The position numbers and the translations under genes were made by a program. A stretch of DNA of 8,544 nt, from positions 6,159-14,702 of the forward strand of contig PLHN01000283.1 of assembly GCA_003139975.1 (NCBI GenBank), given 5' to 3'. The notes under the pieces are model-generated. The model made no database searches. It was not told the origin of the DNA and worked only from the letters and a program-made list of their open reading frames with translations. Within the stretch, counting starts at the first letter, position 1; the number at the start of each line of letters is the position of its first letter. This document shows positions 7,023-8,544 of this stretch, one piece after another. The stretch is from Acidobacteriaceae bacterium. Its GTDB lineage: Bacteria; Acidobacteriota; Terriglobia; Terriglobales; Acidobacteriaceae.

Positions 7023-7123
7023 CAGAGGTCAGAGGTCAGATTGCAGAGGTGAAAAGCCCCAGCTTTCGGCAGTTCTTCTTTTACAGGAGGCTCTTACCTT
7101 TGCAATCTGACCTCTAACCTCTG
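7023..7123. repeat. Foldback element built of AGGTCAG-type heptads
   Basis: The arm 7023-7050 pairs with 7096-7123: 28 positions, of which 26 are Watson-Crick, one is G-T and one a C-A mismatch. The fold continues inward with two further pairs and, after a small bulge, AGCC (7055-7058) against GGCT (7089-7092), leaving an apical loop of 30 nt. The arms are made of 7-bp units. On the plus strand AGGTCAG occurs at 7026-7032 and 7033-7039, followed by a variant ATTGCAG (7040-7046) and AGGTGAA. The other arm carries the complement with an AGGTTAG variant. It fills the gap between the FGE-like stop codon and the DinB-like start. No U-tract flanks it, so it is not a plain terminator. It could be a dispersed repeat family member or an mRNA-processing structure. 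Confidence 0.85.
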
Positions 7124-7126
7124 ACC

Positions 7127-7882
7127 TTACGTTCTGACCCGCAATTGTACTTCGCAGGCGACTCTGAATCCGTAGTCGGCATATTGAAACTCGGGAGGAA
7201 TACTTGAGCGGGCGGCGCAACGCGACATCTTGATGTGGTGGCGCCAGGAGCCTCCGCGAGAGGCGCGACGCAGGCCCGATTCCGGCCCGCGCGGATTGCG
7301 ATCTGGCGAGACCTCATAGTAATTCGGTGAGTACCAGTCGCTGCACCACTCGTGCACGTTGTCGCACATGTTGTAGAGGCCGTATCCGTTGGGTTCGGCG
7401 CGGCCAACGGGCGCGGGGCGTGTTTTCCAATGCGCGGCGCAGCGAGCAGCATAATCCGGCAACGACTGTGGAGGCGCGTCGCCCCAGGGGAACAGCGCGC
7501 TTTCAAGTCCGCCGCGGGCCGCCCGCTCCCATTCCGCCTCGGCCGGCAGTCGAAAAGTTTTCCCTGTAACGGTCTTCAGCCACGCGCAAAAGGAAGTCGC
7601 CTCGAACCACGACACTCCGACAACGGGCTGTTCGGGCTGATTGAGGTGCGCATCGTTCCAGAACGGAGGTGGCGCTGATCCGGTTGTCTTGACGAAACAC
7701 GCGTAGGCGGCGTTTGTGACCTGACAGGCGGCCAAAAGAAACTCATCAATCCAGACGCGGTGCACGGGCTTCTCGTTGTCCTGGCCCGAGCCATACCCCA
7801 TAAGGAACCAGCCTGCCGGAATAGGAACGAGCGACGGCCTCAGTTGTTCGGCGGCGGGTGGAAGGAGCGTCGCTTGATCCAT
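7127..7882 (-). CDS. FGE-sulfatase (SUMF1/EgtB/PvdO) domain protein
   Basis: 251 residues, essentially one FGE-sulfatase domain from about residue 18 to 243. Landmarks are VPIPAGWFLMGYG (19-31), PVVGVSWFEA (86-95), RLPAEAEWERAARGG (111-125), NMCDNVHEWCSDWY (171-184), RASRGGSWR (206-214), RCAARS (221-226) and YGFRVACE at the end. True formylglycine-generating enzymes use two nearby cysteines to bind copper. Here only the second (Cys222, in CAARS) remains, and the loop carrying the first is about three residues shorter. It is therefore probably not a sulfatase-activating enzyme but a related oxidase or a binding domain. No signal peptide is evident. Its ATG is 3 bp after the ThiE-like stop codon, indicating co-transcription and translational coupling. 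No own RBS is visible. Downstream lie the heptad foldback and a DinB-like gene. Confidence 0.85.
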   Translation of the reverse strand: MDQATLLPPAAEQLRPSLVPIPAGWFLMGYGSGQDNEKPVHRVWIDEFLLAACQVTNAAYACFVKTTGSAPPPFWNDAHLNQPEQPVVGVSWFEATSFCAWLKTVTGKTFRLPAEAEWERAARGGLESALFPWGDAPPQSLPDYAARCAAHWKTRPAPVGRAEPNGYGLYNMCDNVHEWCSDWYSPNYYEVSPDRNPRGPESGLRRASRGGSWRHHIKMSRCAARSSIPPEFQYADYGFRVACEVQLRVRT

Positions 7883-7885
7883 AAA

Positions 7886-8544
7886 TCAGAGGGCGCACAA
7901 CGCGCGCACTACTTCGCTGATTTTATTCTCCTGGAAGAGGCGAATGCCGGCCACACCAGCAGCACCGGCTTCTAGGCAGGATTGGGCGTTTTGCAGTGTC
8001 ACTCCGCCTAAGGCAAATACGGGAAGGTTCGCCCGGCAGACCTCGCGCAGGGTGGCGAGGCCCGCCGCGATCGTATCTGGCCGATCTCTTTTTTCAAAGA
8101 CGGGAGCGAAGACCGCTAAATCGGCGCCGTTGGATTCGGCGCGGCGAACATCTGCTGGACTGTGGCAGGAGACGGCGATGATGCGCGCTGCTTCGCGGGC
8201 GGGGGCTTCCTCGCCACACGCTTTCCAGATTTCGCGCAGATCGGACGGCGCGATGTCGTCGGCACGCAGGTGAACACCGTCGGCGGCGGCGGCCAGGGCT
8301 ATGTCTGTGCGGGAGTTGATTAGGAGGCGAGTTCTCAATTCCCGGTGCTCAGTCTTCAAGTGCCCGAACAGACGCGCGGCTTCGCAAGCCAGTTGCTCCA
8401 AATCCCGAGCGCTCAGGTCTTTTTCCCGAAGCTGAATGTAGTCGACGCCGGCGCGTGCGGCCTCGACGATTTTGTCGAGGAGGGCGCGCCTGCGAGCGGG
8501 CTCGTCGCCAGGAAATTGGGAGCGGTCGGTGATGTAGTAGAGCA
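7886..8544 (-). CDS. thiE: Thiamine-phosphate synthase / TenI-family protein (5' end outside the window)
   Basis: 218 residues are visible up to the window edge; the first are LYYITDR, which normally lie within a few residues of the N-terminus, so almost the whole protein is present. It is a TIM barrel. Phosphate- and pyrimidine-binding landmarks are QLREKD (37-42), LINSRTDIALAAAADGVHL (74-92), SCHS (125-128), FAPVFEKRDRP (145-155) and ALGGVT (177-182). ThiE joins HMP-pyrophosphate to thiazole phosphate to make thiamine phosphate; the related TenI aromatises the thiazole. Some ThiE-typical residues differ: HLRADD stands where HLGQxD is usual, SCH for STH, and the PVF loop lacks the TxTK run. 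TenI-like activity or a diverged ThiE is therefore possible. The frame runs through 8401 without a stop, so that internal TTG is not the start. It is followed after 3 bp by the FGE-like gene. Confidence 0.85.
   Translation of the reverse strand, partial: LYYITDRSQFPGDEPARRRALLDKIVEAARAGVDYIQLREKDLSARDLEQLACEAARLFGHLKTEHRELRTRLLINSRTDIALAAAADGVHLRADDIAPSDLREIWKACGEEAPAREAARIIAVSCHSPADVRRAESNGADLAVFAPVFEKRDRPDTIAAGLATLREVCRANLPVFALGGVTLQNAQSCLEAGAAGVAGIRLFQENKISEVVRALCAL

Overview
The window (GC-rich throughout, no plasmid or phage genes, no long gene-free stretch) looks like ordinary chromosome of a soil-type bacterium. My best guess is Acidobacteriota. The guess rests on the style of the ECF sigma, MerR, YwiC-like, DinB and FGE-like proteins and on a heptad-repeat foldback between two genes. 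It is an impression from protein style, not a database result.

Layout. At the left edge, on the minus strand, an ECF sigma factor overlaps by 4 bp the start of a zinc-finger anti-sigma-type protein that runs off the window. Going right on the plus strand come a multi-pass GT-C-type membrane glycosyltransferase-like protein (TTG start), a MerR-family regulator, and an alpha/beta-hydrolase of the ABHD18-like kind. The hydrolase has a short dyad and an extended -10 element directly upstream. Convergent with it is an N-terminally shortened YwiC-like membrane protein, lying just 3' of a complete tRNA-Ser(UGA) on the minus strand. Divergent from the tRNA is a well-conserved L-threonine 3-dehydrogenase gene (tdh) with a leader of roughly 200 nt.

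The right end is a minus-strand cluster, read right to left. It holds a thiamine-phosphate-synthase/TenI-family gene (cut by the window edge), an FGE/SUMF1-domain protein 3 bp after it, a 101-nt foldback made of 7-bp repeats, and a DUF1572/DinB-like protein.

How the genes work together. The sigma/anti-sigma pair is a self-contained regulatory module. Tdh catalyses the first step of threonine catabolism, but its usual partner kbl is not beside it. The FGE-like and DinB-like genes are the two domain types that are fused in EgtB-like sulfoxide synthases. This makes their adjacency the most interesting functional hint here, though unproven. I did not see a CRISPR array, an insertion sequence, a toxin-antitoxin pair or a recognisable defence system.
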